A DNA stretch of 64,000 nt from Micromonospora phaseoli (GTDB lineage: Bacteria > Actinomycetota > Actinomycetes > Mycobacteriales > Micromonosporaceae), in NCBI RefSeq assembly GCF_900109115.1, contig NZ_FNYV01000004.1, positions 186,001 to 250,000 of the forward strand. Reading direction: 5' to 3'. The translations under genes were made by a program, and so were the position numbers. The notes beneath the pieces were generated by a model. That model ran no database searches and had not been told where the DNA came from. It saw nothing but the letters and a program-made list of their open reading frames with translations. Shown piece by piece: positions 1 through 8,239 of the stretch (its first letter is position 1; every line of letters begins with the position of its first letter).

Positions 1-1110
1 GGCCATCCAGCGATCCTGCCGGGCGTCCTGGCCCAACCGGCCACCCCACTCGCCGACCAGCAGCGGCGCGATGTTCTGCTCGTGGATGTAGAACCAGTTC
101 GGCCGCCACACGTCGTCGGTCAGCGAGTCCTTGTCGAAGTCACCGGCGAACCAGGGCTGCTCGTAGACCAGCGGCCCGTAGTCGTGCGGTGAGTAGACCA
201 GCTGGTCCTGTTGCGCGCCGAGGTCGACCGGGTGCTCGGCGACACCACGCAGGTTGCCGCCCCACCAGTTGTAGTGGTAGTTGGGGCTGCGGTCGGGGTT
301 GGTGTTGGGCGAGTTCCAGGTGGCCCCGGCGCGCGGGTAGATCTCGATGCCCTCGCAGAGGATCAGCAGGTTCGGGTTGATCGCCAGGATCCGCCGGCCC
401 GCCGTCTCGCACGCGTACTTGAAGTTGTCCTGGTCGGTGCTGGAGTCCCACTTGGCCCGCTGCGGATCGTTCGGGGTGCCGTGCGGCTCGTTCTTGATGT
501 CCATCGCGACGATGGTGTCGTTCGTCCGGTAGCGGGTCGTGATCCACTCCCAGCCCTGGTAGAAGAGTTCGGGAGTGATGCTCCCCTTCCACCACACCGG
601 ATAGACGTGCCCGGAGTTGTCGGCGTCGGCGCTGTGCACGTCGAGCATCACCTTCAGGCCGTACCTCTCGCACAGGGCGAGCCAGTGGTCGAAGATCTGC
701 AGGTTGTTCAGACCTTCGAGGTCCGGGTTGACGTACGTGTTGACGTTCGGCCGGGCCGTCGTCTGGCCGGCCTTCCACTCCAGCAGCAGTTGGGTGGAGA
801 TGGGGACCCGGACGATGTTGATGCCACGCTCGGCCATCTGGCGGGTGATCGACTCGAGGTTGCCCGACCACAGGCCGTGGAAGACCCGCTCGCTGGCGTT
901 GAAGCCGAACCAGTTGGCCCCGGTGAGCCAGACCTGGTTGCCGGCCTCGTCGACGATCCTGTTGCCGTCGGTGTGCAGCCAGTCGGCGGTCGGCGCGGCG
1001 GCGACCGCCGACCCCGCCGTGGGTGCCGCGGTGGCCGCGGGCGCGGCGGCCAGGCTGAGCAGGACGATCGCCGCCGTGGCGGCGGCCCTGAGTTTCGTAC
1101 GTGCGGACAT
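1..1110 (-). CDS. Secreted GH5 endoglucanase (cellulase), 3' end outside window
   Basis: The encoded protein should hydrolyse beta-1,4-glucan outside the cell. It starts MSARTKLRAA, followed by a hydrophobic, Ala-rich segment to about residue 35, which reads as a Sec signal peptide. The mature part opens DWLHTDGNRIVDEAGNQVWL and WLTGANWFGF, typical of GH5. Both catalytic glutamates are inside the window: the acid/base Glu in MDIKNEPHGT (near 490-500) and the nucleophile in LLVGEWGG (near 45-60). The ATG at 1110 is chosen because the signal peptide begins there. The C-terminus, possibly with a cellulose-binding module, lies beyond position 1. A CebR-like box lies 66 bp upstream. Family assignment is firm; the exact substrate is inferred. 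Confidence 0.9.
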   Translation of the reverse strand, partial: MSARTKLRAAATAAIVLLSLAAAPAATAAPTAGSAVAAAPTADWLHTDGNRIVDEAGNQVWLTGANWFGFNASERVFHGLWSGNLESITRQMAERGINIVRVPISTQLLLEWKAGQTTARPNVNTYVNPDLEGLNNLQIFDHWLALCERYGLKVMLDVHSADADNSGHVYPVWWKGSITPELFYQGWEWITTRYRTNDTIVAMDIKNEPHGTPNDPQRAKWDSSTDQDNFKYACETAGRRILAINPNLLILCEGIEIYPRAGATWNSPNTNPDRSPNYHYNWWGGNLRGVAEHPVDLGAQQDQLVYSPHDYGPLVYEQPWFAGDFDKDSLTDDVWRPNWFYIHEQNIAPLLVGEWGGRLGQDARQDRWMA

Positions 1111-1175
1111 GCGACTTCCTCTGGTGGTGGGTGAGGGAGCTGGCACGTCGACGAACGGTCCTGCCCAGCGGACCG

Positions 1176-1189
1176 TGGGAGCGCTTCCA
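1176..1189. promoter_or_regulatory. CebR/CelR-type operator upstream of the cellulase
   Basis: TGGGAGCGCTTCCA matches 13 of 14 bases of the palindrome TGGGAGCGCTCCCA, which is known to bind the LacI-family cellobiose repressors CebR (Streptomyces) and CelR (Thermobifida). It lies 66-79 bp upstream of the cellulase start and downstream of urtE, so the cellulase is the natural target. Regulation by cellobiose is inferred from the site. Confidence 0.75.
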
Positions 1190-1228
1190 CGCACACCTTA
1201 GGCGGTCCTGGGTCGGCTGCGGAAGACG

Positions 1229-1924
1229 TCAGACCGAGAGGGCCTCCCGGACGCTGTGTTCCGCCGTGGCGCCACCGTCTCCGGCGGAGGTGACCCGGCC
1301 CGACTCGAGCACGTGGTAGCGGTCCGCCACCCGCAGCGCGAACCCGAGGTGCTGCTCGACCAGGAGCACGCTGAAGCCGGTCTGCGCGATCAGTGCCACG
1401 ATCCGGTCCTGGATCTCGGCGACGACGGACGGCTGGATGCCCTCGGTCGGCTCGTCGAGCATCAGCAGCCGGGGACGGGTGATCAGCGCCCGGGCGATGG
1501 CCAGTTGCTGGCGCTGGCCGCCGGAGAGCAGCCCGGCCCGCCGGCGCAGCAACGGACGCAGCGCCGGGAAGAGGTCGAGCACCTCGGCGGTGGCCGCCGG
1601 CCCGTCCCGACGACCGTCGGCGACCAGGCGCAGGTTCTCCGCGGCCGTCAGGTGCGGAAAGCACTGCTGGCCCTGTGGTACGTACGCGACTCCCCGGGCC
1701 ACCCGTTGGTGCGGGGCGAACCGGGTGATGTCCTCGCCGTCGAGTTCGACCCGGCCGGCGCTCGGGCGCAGCAGGCCGGCGGCCACCCGCAACAGGGTGG
1801 ACTTGCCGGCGCCGTTGTGGCCGAGCACCGTGGCGACCCCGTCGCCGGGCACCGAGACGTCGACGCCGTGCAGCACCCGGCTGCGCCCGTAGCCGGCGTG
1901 CACGCCGCGCATGGTGAGCATCAT
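1229..1924 (-). CDS. urtE: Urea ABC transporter ATP-binding subunit UrtE
   Basis: This is one of two cytoplasmic ATPases energising the urea importer. It is 231 residues, the usual LivF/UrtE size. Visible motifs are Walker A GHNGAGKST (about residues 35-43), signature LSGGQRQQLAIARAL (about 138) and Walker B LLMLDEPTEGI. EPTEGIQPSVV is characteristic of UrtE rather than LivF. The ATG at 1924 overlaps the urtD stop by 4 bp (ATGA), so the two genes are translationally coupled. It is the last gene of the urtABCDE operon. High confidence from both sequence and operon position. Confidence 0.93.
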   Translation of the reverse strand: MMLTMRGVHAGYGRSRVLHGVDVSVPGDGVATVLGHNGAGKSTLLRVAAGLLRPSAGRVELDGEDITRFAPHQRVARGVAYVPQGQQCFPHLTAAENLRLVADGRRDGPAATAEVLDLFPALRPLLRRRAGLLSGGQRQQLAIARALITRPRLLMLDEPTEGIQPSVVAEIQDRIVALIAQTGFSVLLVEQHLGFALRVADRYHVLESGRVTSAGDGGATAEHSVREALSV

Positions 1925-2694
1925 GCCTCCGTAGGCGTCGGGGCCGTCCCGGCATCGACCGGGTGGCCGAGATAGACCTCCTGCACGCGCGGGTCGGCCT
2001 GCACCTGCGCCACGGTGCCCTCGCTGAGCACCTTGCCGGCGTGCAGCACGGTGACGGTACGCGCGAAGCGCCGCAGGAAGTCCATGTCGTGCTCGATCAC
2101 CACCACCGTGCGGTCCCGGCTGACCTTCTCCAGCAACTGCCCGGTGGCGTCACGTTCCTCGTGACTCATCCCGGCGACCGGCTCGTCGAGCAGCAGCAGC
2201 CGGGCGTCCTGGACGAGCAGCATGCCGATCTCCAGCCACTGTTTCTGCCCGTGCGCGAGAGTGCCGGCCAGTTGGTCGGCCCGGCTGGCCAGGCCGATGA
2301 TCTCCAGTGCCTCGGCGACCTCGTCGGGGGTGCCGTGCCGTCGGCGCAGCAACGTCGCCCAACCACGACGCGCGCCGGCCGCGATGTCGAGGTTCTGCAG
2401 GACGGTCAGCTCCTCGAAGACCGTCGAGGTCTGGAAGGTGCGACCGACACCGAGGCGGCTGATCCGGTGCACCGGCCGGCCGAGCAGCTCCCGGTCGCCG
2501 AAGCGTACCGAGCCGGTGGCCCGGACCAGCCCGGTGACCGCGTCGACCAGGGTGGTCTTGCCGGCGCCGTTGGGTCCGATGAGGAACCGGATGTCGCCGG
2601 GCGCGACGTCCAGGGACACCCCGTCGACCGCCGTGAACCCGTCGAAGCTCACCCGCAGGTCACGCACGTAGAGCCCGTGCAGCTGCTCGGTCAT
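1921..2694 (-). CDS. urtD: Urea ABC transporter ATP-binding subunit UrtD
   Basis: Second ATPase of the urea importer, 257 residues, LivG-like. Walker A is GPNGAGKTT (about residue 40). The signature region reads LAHGQKQWLEIGMLL instead of LSGGQ, which is the normal UrtD form, and Walker B is LLLLDEPVAGM. The ATG at 2694 overlaps the end of urtC by 4 bp. Together with UrtE it should form the nucleotide-binding dimer under the UrtB/UrtC channel. No damage seen. Confidence 0.93.
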   Translation of the reverse strand: MTEQLHGLYVRDLRVSFDGFTAVDGVSLDVAPGDIRFLIGPNGAGKTTLVDAVTGLVRATGSVRFGDRELLGRPVHRISRLGVGRTFQTSTVFEELTVLQNLDIAAGARRGWATLLRRRHGTPDEVAEALEIIGLASRADQLAGTLAHGQKQWLEIGMLLVQDARLLLLDEPVAGMSHEERDATGQLLEKVSRDRTVVVIEHDMDFLRRFARTVTVLHAGKVLSEGTVAQVQADPRVQEVYLGHPVDAGTAPTPTEA

Positions 2695-3863
2695 GCCGCC
2701 TCCCGGCGTCGTCTCAGTCGCGCGAACAGGCCGGCCGGTGGGTCAGCGTCGGCCGGCTCGCGGTCGCGGCGGCGGGCCAGTCCGATCAGCGACGCCAGGC
2801 CGCCGGGCAGGAACGCGACCACCACCACGAACAGCAGGCCCTGCAGGTACGTCCAGGTGCCCGGGAACCGCTCCGACAGGGCGGTACGCGCCCACGCCAC
2901 CGCGACCGCGCCGAGAACCGGACCGAGCAGCGTGGCCCGGCCGCCGATGGCGACGCCGATGACGAACTCGATCGACGGGACGATCCCGATCAGCGCCGGC
3001 GAGATGATGCCCACCGCGGGGACGAAGAGCGCACCGGCCAGCCCGGCCATGCCGGCGGCGACCACGTACGCGACCAGCTTGACGGTGGCCGGGTCGTAGC
3101 CGAGGAAGCGGACCCGCTCCTCGGAGTCGCGCACGGCCACCAGCAGTTCGCCGTAGCGGCTCTGCATCAGGTGCCGGGTCAGGGCCAGCAGCGCCAGCAG
3201 GGTGCCGGCGATGATGAAGTACACCATCCGCTGGTTGACCGGGTCGTCCAGGTCGTAGCCGAAGAAGCCCTGGATGTCGGTGAGGCCGTTGGTGCCGCCG
3301 GTGGTGCCCTGCTGGCCGATCAGCAGGATCACCATGGCGGCGGCGAGGGCCTGGCTGAGGATGGCGAAGTAGGCGCCCCGGACCCGGCGGCGGAAGACCA
3401 GCGAGCCGAGCACGAAGGCGACCGCCATCGGCAGCAGCACCGTGGCGGGCAGCGCGAACCACGGACTCGCGAACGGCCGCCACCACAGTGGCAGCTCGTC
3501 GAGCTGCCCGTACAGCAGCATGAAGTCGGGCATGTTGCCCGGCCCCGCGTCGGCGAGCTTGAGGTGCATGGCCATCGCGTAGCCGCCGAGGCCGAAGAAG
3601 ACCCCCTGCCCGAGGGCCAGCATGCCGCCGCGCCCCCAGGCCAGGCCGATGCCGACGGCGACCATGGCCACACAGAGATACTTGGCCAGTAGGGAGAGCC
3701 GGAAGTCCGACAGCATCAGCGGGGCGACGGCGAAGAGCAGCGCGGCACCGAAGGCGAAGCCCACGGCGGCCCGGAACCGGTGCCGGGACGGCCCGGCCGC
3801 CGGTTTCGTCGGCGGCGGCTCGGGATCGGCGGCGGTGACGGGATCTCTGGCGACGGTGGTCAT
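2691..3863 (-). CDS. urtC: Urea ABC transporter permease UrtC
   Basis: Membrane permease of the LivM/UrtC family, 390 residues, with about ten hydrophobic segments from residue 35 on (for example FGAALLFAVAPLML). The stretch GLTDIQGFFGYDLDD and GMAGLAGALFVPAVGIISP are typical of UrtC. The ATG at 3863 (MTTVARDP) is chosen because it overlaps the urtB stop as ATGA; an in-frame ATG 15 codons earlier would lie inside urtB. The C-terminus is basic (FARLRRRREAA). Partner of UrtB in the transmembrane channel. Confidence 0.93.
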   Translation of the reverse strand: MTTVARDPVTAADPEPPPTKPAAGPSRHRFRAAVGFAFGAALLFAVAPLMLSDFRLSLLAKYLCVAMVAVGIGLAWGRGGMLALGQGVFFGLGGYAMAMHLKLADAGPGNMPDFMLLYGQLDELPLWWRPFASPWFALPATVLLPMAVAFVLGSLVFRRRVRGAYFAILSQALAAAMVILLIGQQGTTGGTNGLTDIQGFFGYDLDDPVNQRMVYFIIAGTLLALLALTRHLMQSRYGELLVAVRDSEERVRFLGYDPATVKLVAYVVAAGMAGLAGALFVPAVGIISPALIGIVPSIEFVIGVAIGGRATLLGPVLGAVAVAWARTALSERFPGTWTYLQGLLFVVVVAFLPGGLASLIGLARRRDREPADADPPAGLFARLRRRREAA

Positions 3864-4747
3864 GCCAAACTCCGGGTTCGCAGGGTGAACATGCCCTGGG
3901 GCCGCCACTGGAGGAACGCGACGATGGCGATGAAGACCATCACCTTGGCGACACTGAGGGTGGTGAGGTACTCGCCGGACGCCTGGAGCACGCCCAGCGC
4001 GAAGGCGACGATCACGGTGCCCTTGAGCTGGCCGATCCCGCCGACCACGACGACCAGGAAGGCGTCGATGATCAGGTTGGTGCCCATGGTGGGTCCGATC
4101 GGCCCGAGCAGGGTGAGGGCGACCCCGGCGATGCCGGCCAGGCCGGAGCCGATGAAGAACGTCATCCGGTCGACCCGAGCGGTGGCGATGCCGGAGACGG
4201 CGGCCAGGTCCCGGTTCTGTACGACGGCCCGGATGCGGCGGCCCAACGGGGTGACCCGCAGGGCGACGGTCAGCGCGACGACCGCGCTGGCGGCCAGGGC
4301 GAGGATGAACAGCCGGTTGTTGGCCACGGTGATCCCACCGGGCAACGCGATGTTGCCGGTGAGCAGATCCGGGGCCCGGGTCTGCACGTTGGGGCTGCCG
4401 AAGATGTCCCGGGCCAGCTGCTGCAGGATCAGCGATACCCCCCAGGTGACCAGCAGCGTGTCCAACGGTCGGGCGTAGAGGCGGCGGATCAGCAGGAACT
4501 CCAGCAGGACGCCCATCGCGCCGGCCACCACGAAGGCGACCGGCAGGGCGACCAGCAGCGACCAGCCGGCCGCGCTGATGGTCTGCTGAAGGACGTAGGT
4601 CGTGTAGGCGCCGGCCATGATGAACTCGCCGTGCGCCATGTTGATCACACCCATCTGGCCGAACGTGAGAGCCAGGCCGAGCGCGATGAGCAGCAGCACC
4701 GCGCCGATGCTGACGCCGGTGAAGAGCTGGCCGATGAGAACTGTCAC
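3860..4747 (-). CDS. urtB: Urea ABC transporter permease UrtB
   Basis: Membrane permease of the LivH/UrtB family, 295 residues, with about eight hydrophobic segments beginning at the N-terminus (MTVLIGQLFTGVSIGAVLLL). Family-typical motifs are GLALTFGQMGVINMAHGEF (about residues 25-43) and VVVVGGIGQLKGTVIVAF near the end. It follows urtA after a 93-bp gap holding a strong hairpin and overlaps urtC by 4 bp, so urtB-C-D-E form one coupled translation unit. Confidence 0.94.
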   Translation of the reverse strand: MTVLIGQLFTGVSIGAVLLLIALGLALTFGQMGVINMAHGEFIMAGAYTTYVLQQTISAAGWSLLVALPVAFVVAGAMGVLLEFLLIRRLYARPLDTLLVTWGVSLILQQLARDIFGSPNVQTRAPDLLTGNIALPGGITVANNRLFILALAASAVVALTVALRVTPLGRRIRAVVQNRDLAAVSGIATARVDRMTFFIGSGLAGIAGVALTLLGPIGPTMGTNLIIDAFLVVVVGGIGQLKGTVIVAFALGVLQASGEYLTTLSVAKVMVFIAIVAFLQWRPQGMFTLRTRSLA

Positions 4748-4775
4748 GGTGCGTACTCCGAACTGCTGGTGGGGC

Positions 4776-4808
4776 GGCTCGGGCGGGACGTGGGGTCCCG
4801 CCCGAGCC
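4776..4808 (-). terminator. Intercistronic hairpin between urtA and urtB
   Basis: A perfect 14-bp GC-rich stem (4776-4789 with 4795-4808) and a 5-base loop lie between the urtA stop and the urtB start. There is no T-run after it. This is the arrangement that usually protects or partly terminates the message after a binding-protein gene, so more UrtA than permease is made. The structure is seen; the effect on expression is inferred. Confidence 0.7.
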
Positions 4809-4840
4809 TGGATTTCACCCGGCTCTGCCCAGGTGGTCGG

Positions 4841-6085
4841 CTAGCTCAGGCCGCCGGCCCACGGGTAGCTCTTGAGGAACGGGTCGGGGGTGATCGGCTG
4901 CCCCGAGTTCCACACCTCGGCGATCAGCCCGTCCGCGCCGACCTTGCCGACCCGGGCCGTCTTGGCGATGTGCTGGGTCTCGCCGTCCACAGTGACCAGT
5001 CCCTCGGGCGCCTCGAAGGTGATGCCGTCGGAGGCCTCCCGGACCTTCTCCACGTCGAAGCTGCCGGCCTTCTCCACCATCGCCTTCCACAGGTAGACCG
5101 AGACGTACGCCGCTTCCATCGGGTCACTGGTCGGCTTGTCCGCGCCGAACTTGGCCTTGTACGCGGCCACGAACTTCTCGTTCGCCGCCCCCGGGGTGGT
5201 CTGGTAGTAGTTCCAGGCGGTCAGCTGGCCCTCGAGGTACTGGGTGCCGATGCTCTTGACCTCCTCCTCGGCGATCGACACCGACACCACCGGCATGCTG
5301 GTGGCGGTCAGCCCGGCGGACTTGTACTCCTTGAAGAACGCCACGTTGCTGTCACCGTTGAGGGTGTTGAAGACCGCGTCCGCGCCGGAGGACTTCACCT
5401 TGTTGGTGATCGTGCCGAACTCGGTGGAGCCCAGCGGGGCGTAGTCCTCCCCCAGCACCGTCATTCCGTTGGCCTCGGCGTACGCCTTGATGATCTTGTT
5501 CGCGGTACGCGGGAAGACGTAGTCGGAGCCGACCAGGTAGAGCGTCTTGGCACCCTGCGCCTTCAGGTAGTCGAGGCCGGGGACGATCTGCTGGTTGGTC
5601 GTGGCACCGGTGTAGAAGATGTACGGCGACTGCTCCAGGCCCTCGTACTGCACCGGGTAGAACAGCAGCGCCTTGTTCTTCTCGAACACCGGCTTCACGG
5701 CCTTGCGGCTGGCCGAGGTCCAGCAGCCGAAGACCGCGGCCACCCGGTCCTCCCGGATCAGTTTCTCGGCCTTCTCGGCGAAGGTCGGCCAGTCCGAGGC
5801 GCCGTCCTCGCCGACAGGTTCGATCTTCTTGCCGAGTACCCCGCCGGCAGCGTTGATCTCCTCGACCGCCAGCATGATCGAGTCGCGGACGGTCACCTCG
5901 CTGATCGCCATCGTGCCGGAGAGGGAGTTGAGCAGGCCCACCTTGACGGTGTCGCCGGAGACGTCGGCGCTGACGCCCGCGGCGGTGTTCTCGTCGGTGG
6001 TCTTGCTGCCGCACGCGGCCAGAGCGGCCACGGCGACCAGGGTCATGGCACCCGCCAGGATGCGGCGGCCCCGGAACAGTGTCAT
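4841..6085 (-). CDS. urtA: Urea-binding lipoprotein UrtA
   Basis: Extracellular urea receptor of the transporter, 414 residues, anchored as a lipoprotein. The N-terminus is MTLFRGRRILAGAMTLV, followed by a lipobox LAAC (Cys about residue 24). The mature domain carries the UrtA/Peripla_BP_5 motifs VGLLNSLSGTMAISE, INAAGGVLGKKI and FGCWTSASRKAV. The ATG at 6085 is preceded by a good ribosome-binding site (GGGAGATTTG then ATG). It is first in urtABCDE and has a long leader region upstream containing a GlnR-like array. High confidence. Confidence 0.95.
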   Translation of the reverse strand: MTLFRGRRILAGAMTLVAVAALAACGSKTTDENTAAGVSADVSGDTVKVGLLNSLSGTMAISEVTVRDSIMLAVEEINAAGGVLGKKIEPVGEDGASDWPTFAEKAEKLIREDRVAAVFGCWTSASRKAVKPVFEKNKALLFYPVQYEGLEQSPYIFYTGATTNQQIVPGLDYLKAQGAKTLYLVGSDYVFPRTANKIIKAYAEANGMTVLGEDYAPLGSTEFGTITNKVKSSGADAVFNTLNGDSNVAFFKEYKSAGLTATSMPVVSVSIAEEEVKSIGTQYLEGQLTAWNYYQTTPGAANEKFVAAYKAKFGADKPTSDPMEAAYVSVYLWKAMVEKAGSFDVEKVREASDGITFEAPEGLVTVDGETQHIAKTARVGKVGADGLIAEVWNSGQPITPDPFLKSYPWAGGLS

Positions 6086-6542
6086 CAAATCTCCCTGCGT
6101 CGCGGTATGCGTCAAACAGTGGCGGGAACGAACGTCGGTCCCGAGTTGAGGAGTGCGGATCTGCGGATTTGCGGTGCGGTCCGTCGGAACATTGCTCGTC
6201 ACCGGCACGGCGGGTGGACGCCGGCCGGGCACGATTCGAATATCGGGCAGGGAAAGCTTCGATCCGCTTCGTTGCGCGGATGTTTCCCAATCCTCAATAG
6301 ACTGTTTCCACTGGCCGGACCACGCTTGAAACCGACACAGAAATGCCGATGCCACGCCGACGATAATCGGCGAAATGGCACCGGCATATGATTGTTGGCC
6401 GCAGTGGACGGCATTTCCCGTCCACCGTTGGACGGCTGGCGGAATCCAGCACCAGGGCCGGATGCTTCACGCAGGAAGTATCTTATGTGGCCGGACGGCC
6501 GAGATGTCAAGGCACGGTCAGGTCACGCCCGAGGTGGGCGGG
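6086..6542. other. Gene-free urtA upstream region
   Basis: 457 bp without a convincing gene. The part around 6230-6420 is visibly richer in A and T than its surroundings, as expected for a promoter. It contains the 11-bp-periodic array described separately. The distal end (6420-6542) also serves as the 3' flank of the neighbouring minus-strand sensor-like gene. No terminator hairpin with a T-run was seen. Confidence 0.5.
6271..6308 (-). promoter_or_regulatory. Candidate GlnR box array upstream of urtA
   Basis: On the minus strand four pentamers recur at exactly 11-bp spacing: GAAAC (6308-6304), TTGAG (6297-6293), GAAAC (6286-6282) and GCAAC (6275-6271). GlnR of actinobacteria binds alternating GTnAC and GAAAC sites with 6-bp spacers, which gives the same period. 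Two sites match perfectly, one has four of five bases and one three of five. The distance to the urtA start is about 190-220 bp. Nitrogen control of urea uptake by GlnR is known in actinobacteria; here it is inferred. Confidence 0.4.
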
Positions 6543-7670
6543 TCACAGCTCGGCGAGAACGGTGAAGTCCAGGCCGTCCGCCTCGGCGAGATAGATGCGC
6601 TGCCGGACGTGCCGGCGGCGCAACCGCAGCTCACCGCGCGGCCCGTCGTACGACACCACGTCGGCGGATGCCTCCACGGCCCGCACGTCCAGCGTGCCGG
6701 CCTTGGTGATCAGCGCGGCGAGCAGCATCACACCCTCGTAGCAGGACTCCCCCAGGCTGCCCAGCGGTGGCGCCTCCAACCCGAACCGGCGGGCGAACAT
6801 GCCGTGGAAGTCCAGGTTCTCCTGGGTGATCAGGCCGGCGAAGAAGCCCGCCGTGCTGAACAACCGCCGGGTGTTCGTCGCACCACTGGCCAGCAGCATG
6901 TTCTCGTCCATCAGGGTGCTCAACCGCAGACACCGCTGATCGAGCCCGGACCGCGCGAAGGCCCGGTTGAACCGGACCGCGTCCGCGCCGACCAGCAGCA
7001 TCAACACCCCGTCGGCGTCACTGCGCTCGATCCGGCGCAACACCTCGGCGTAGTCGTGCGTCTCCAACGGCAGGAAGTGCTGCCCGACCACCCGACCACC
7101 GCTGCGCAGCGCGTACCGGTAGGCGGCCCGGGCGCTCCGGCGGGGCCAGACGTAGTCGTTGCCCACCACGAACCAGCGCCGTACCCCCTCCTCGCCGGCG
7201 AGCGCCCGCATCGCCGGCCACAGCTGTGCCTGCGGCGTCTCGCTGGTCATGAAGACACCCTCGGTACGCTCACCGCCCTCGTACAGTGCGGTGTAGACGT
7301 ACGGCACCCGGTGCGCGATGCGCGGGGCCACCGCCTGGCGCACCGAGGAGATGTGCCAGCCGGTGACGCCCTGCACCGCGCCCACCGCCACCAGCGCCTC
7401 GACCTCGGCGGCCACCTCCGCCGGTGGCGCACCGCCGTCGACCGGCACCAGCCGCAGCTCCCGACCCAGCACCCCGCCCCGGCGGTTGAGCTCCTCCACC
7501 GCCAACTGTGCACACAGCTCGCAGCTCGGACCGAACATGCCGGCCGGCCCGCGCATCGGGTACACCAGAGCGATGCTGACCACACCGCGGTCGACGGTGA
7601 GCCAGGACGCCCCGGCGGCGATGCTCTCCCCTGCCTGCGGGCGCCCGTACCCCGGTGCCGGCGCGGACAT
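6543..7670 (-). CDS. UrtA/AmiC-like ligand-binding protein without signal peptide
   Basis: A 375-residue protein of the Peripla_BP_5/6 fold related to urea and amide receptors (UrtA, AmiC). Family motifs are VSIALVYPMRGPAGMFGPSC, VEELNRRGGVLGREL, VTGWHISSVRQAVAP and WFVVGNDYVWPRRS. The N-terminus (MSAPAPGYGRPQAGES) has no signal peptide or lipobox, so it is predicted to be cytoplasmic, like Pseudomonas AmiC, the amide sensor that restrains AmiR. No AmiR-like ANTAR protein is next to it; the divergent neighbour is a MarR regulator. ATG at 7670 is used; a GTG two codons upstream (7676) is possible. A role as intracellular urea or amide sensor is inferred. Confidence 0.75.
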   Translation of the reverse strand: MSAPAPGYGRPQAGESIAAGASWLTVDRGVVSIALVYPMRGPAGMFGPSCELCAQLAVEELNRRGGVLGRELRLVPVDGGAPPAEVAAEVEALVAVGAVQGVTGWHISSVRQAVAPRIAHRVPYVYTALYEGGERTEGVFMTSETPQAQLWPAMRALAGEEGVRRWFVVGNDYVWPRRSARAAYRYALRSGGRVVGQHFLPLETHDYAEVLRRIERSDADGVLMLLVGADAVRFNRAFARSGLDQRCLRLSTLMDENMLLASGATNTRRLFSTAGFFAGLITQENLDFHGMFARRFGLEAPPLGSLGESCYEGVMLLAALITKAGTLDVRAVEASADVVSYDGPRGELRLRRRHVRQRIYLAEADGLDFTVLAEL

Positions 7671-7767
7671 GAACACATGGTGGCCGCAGCCGGAGGTGAT
7701 GACCAGACCTCCCCACCAAGCGGGACGTCTCGGTACGATGACCCGGCAACCGCCAGGCGGGAGTGCC

Positions 7768-8223
7768 ATGTCAGACCTTCCCGGCTCCGCAGCCGACCTG
7801 CTGCCCCTGCTCACCCGCGCCGAGCGACTGCTCTCCCGCCGGGTCGGCGGGGTGCTCGCCGTCGAGTCACTCACCATCGAGGGGTGGCGGGTGCTCTGCC
7901 TGCTCGCCGACGGCCTGGGCCACCCGATGAGCGAGGTGGCCACCGAGGCGTCCCTGCCGCCCGGCACCCTGACCAAGCTGGTCGACCACCTCGTCGACCG
8001 CAACCTCGTCTTCCGCCGGGTCGACCCGATCGACCGCCGCCGCATCCGGGCATACCTGACCGACCGGGGTCGGCGGGAGCAGGCTCGCCTCGCCGCGCAG
8101 ATCCACGCCGACCTGGCCGCTTCGAGCGCGCCGGAGGACGCCGACCTGGCCGGGTTGATCGACGGCCTGATCGGACGGTTGGACCCGCAGGGCAGCCGGG
8201 TGCCGAGCCCGGCCCGGGCCTGA
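7768..8223 (+). CDS. MarR-family transcriptional regulator
   Basis: A 151-residue winged-helix repressor-like protein. The recognition region reads MSEVATEASLPPGTLTKLVD (about residues 55-74) and the wing is VDPIDRRRIRAYLTDRGR, the typical MarR DxxDRR signature. ATG at 7768 follows a GCGGGAG ribosome-binding site. It is divergent from the cytoplasmic UrtA/AmiC-like gene across 97 bp, so both could share one control region. The ligand is unknown; an amide- or urea-linked role is only suggested by position next to the urt operon. Confidence 0.85.
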   Translation: MSDLPGSAADLLPLLTRAERLLSRRVGGVLAVESLTIEGWRVLCLLADGLGHPMSEVATEASLPPGTLTKLVDHLVDRNLVFRRVDPIDRRRIRAYLTDRGRREQARLAAQIHADLAASSAPEDADLAGLIDGLIGRLDPQGSRVPSPARA

Positions 8224-8239
8224 CCACCGCCCGGCCCGG

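Noticed and set aside
4631..6391. Long plus-strand frame opposite urtA
   Set aside because: It runs antisense through urtA, lacks recognisable domains and is Val/Asp/Gly-rich as expected for a GC-driven shadow.
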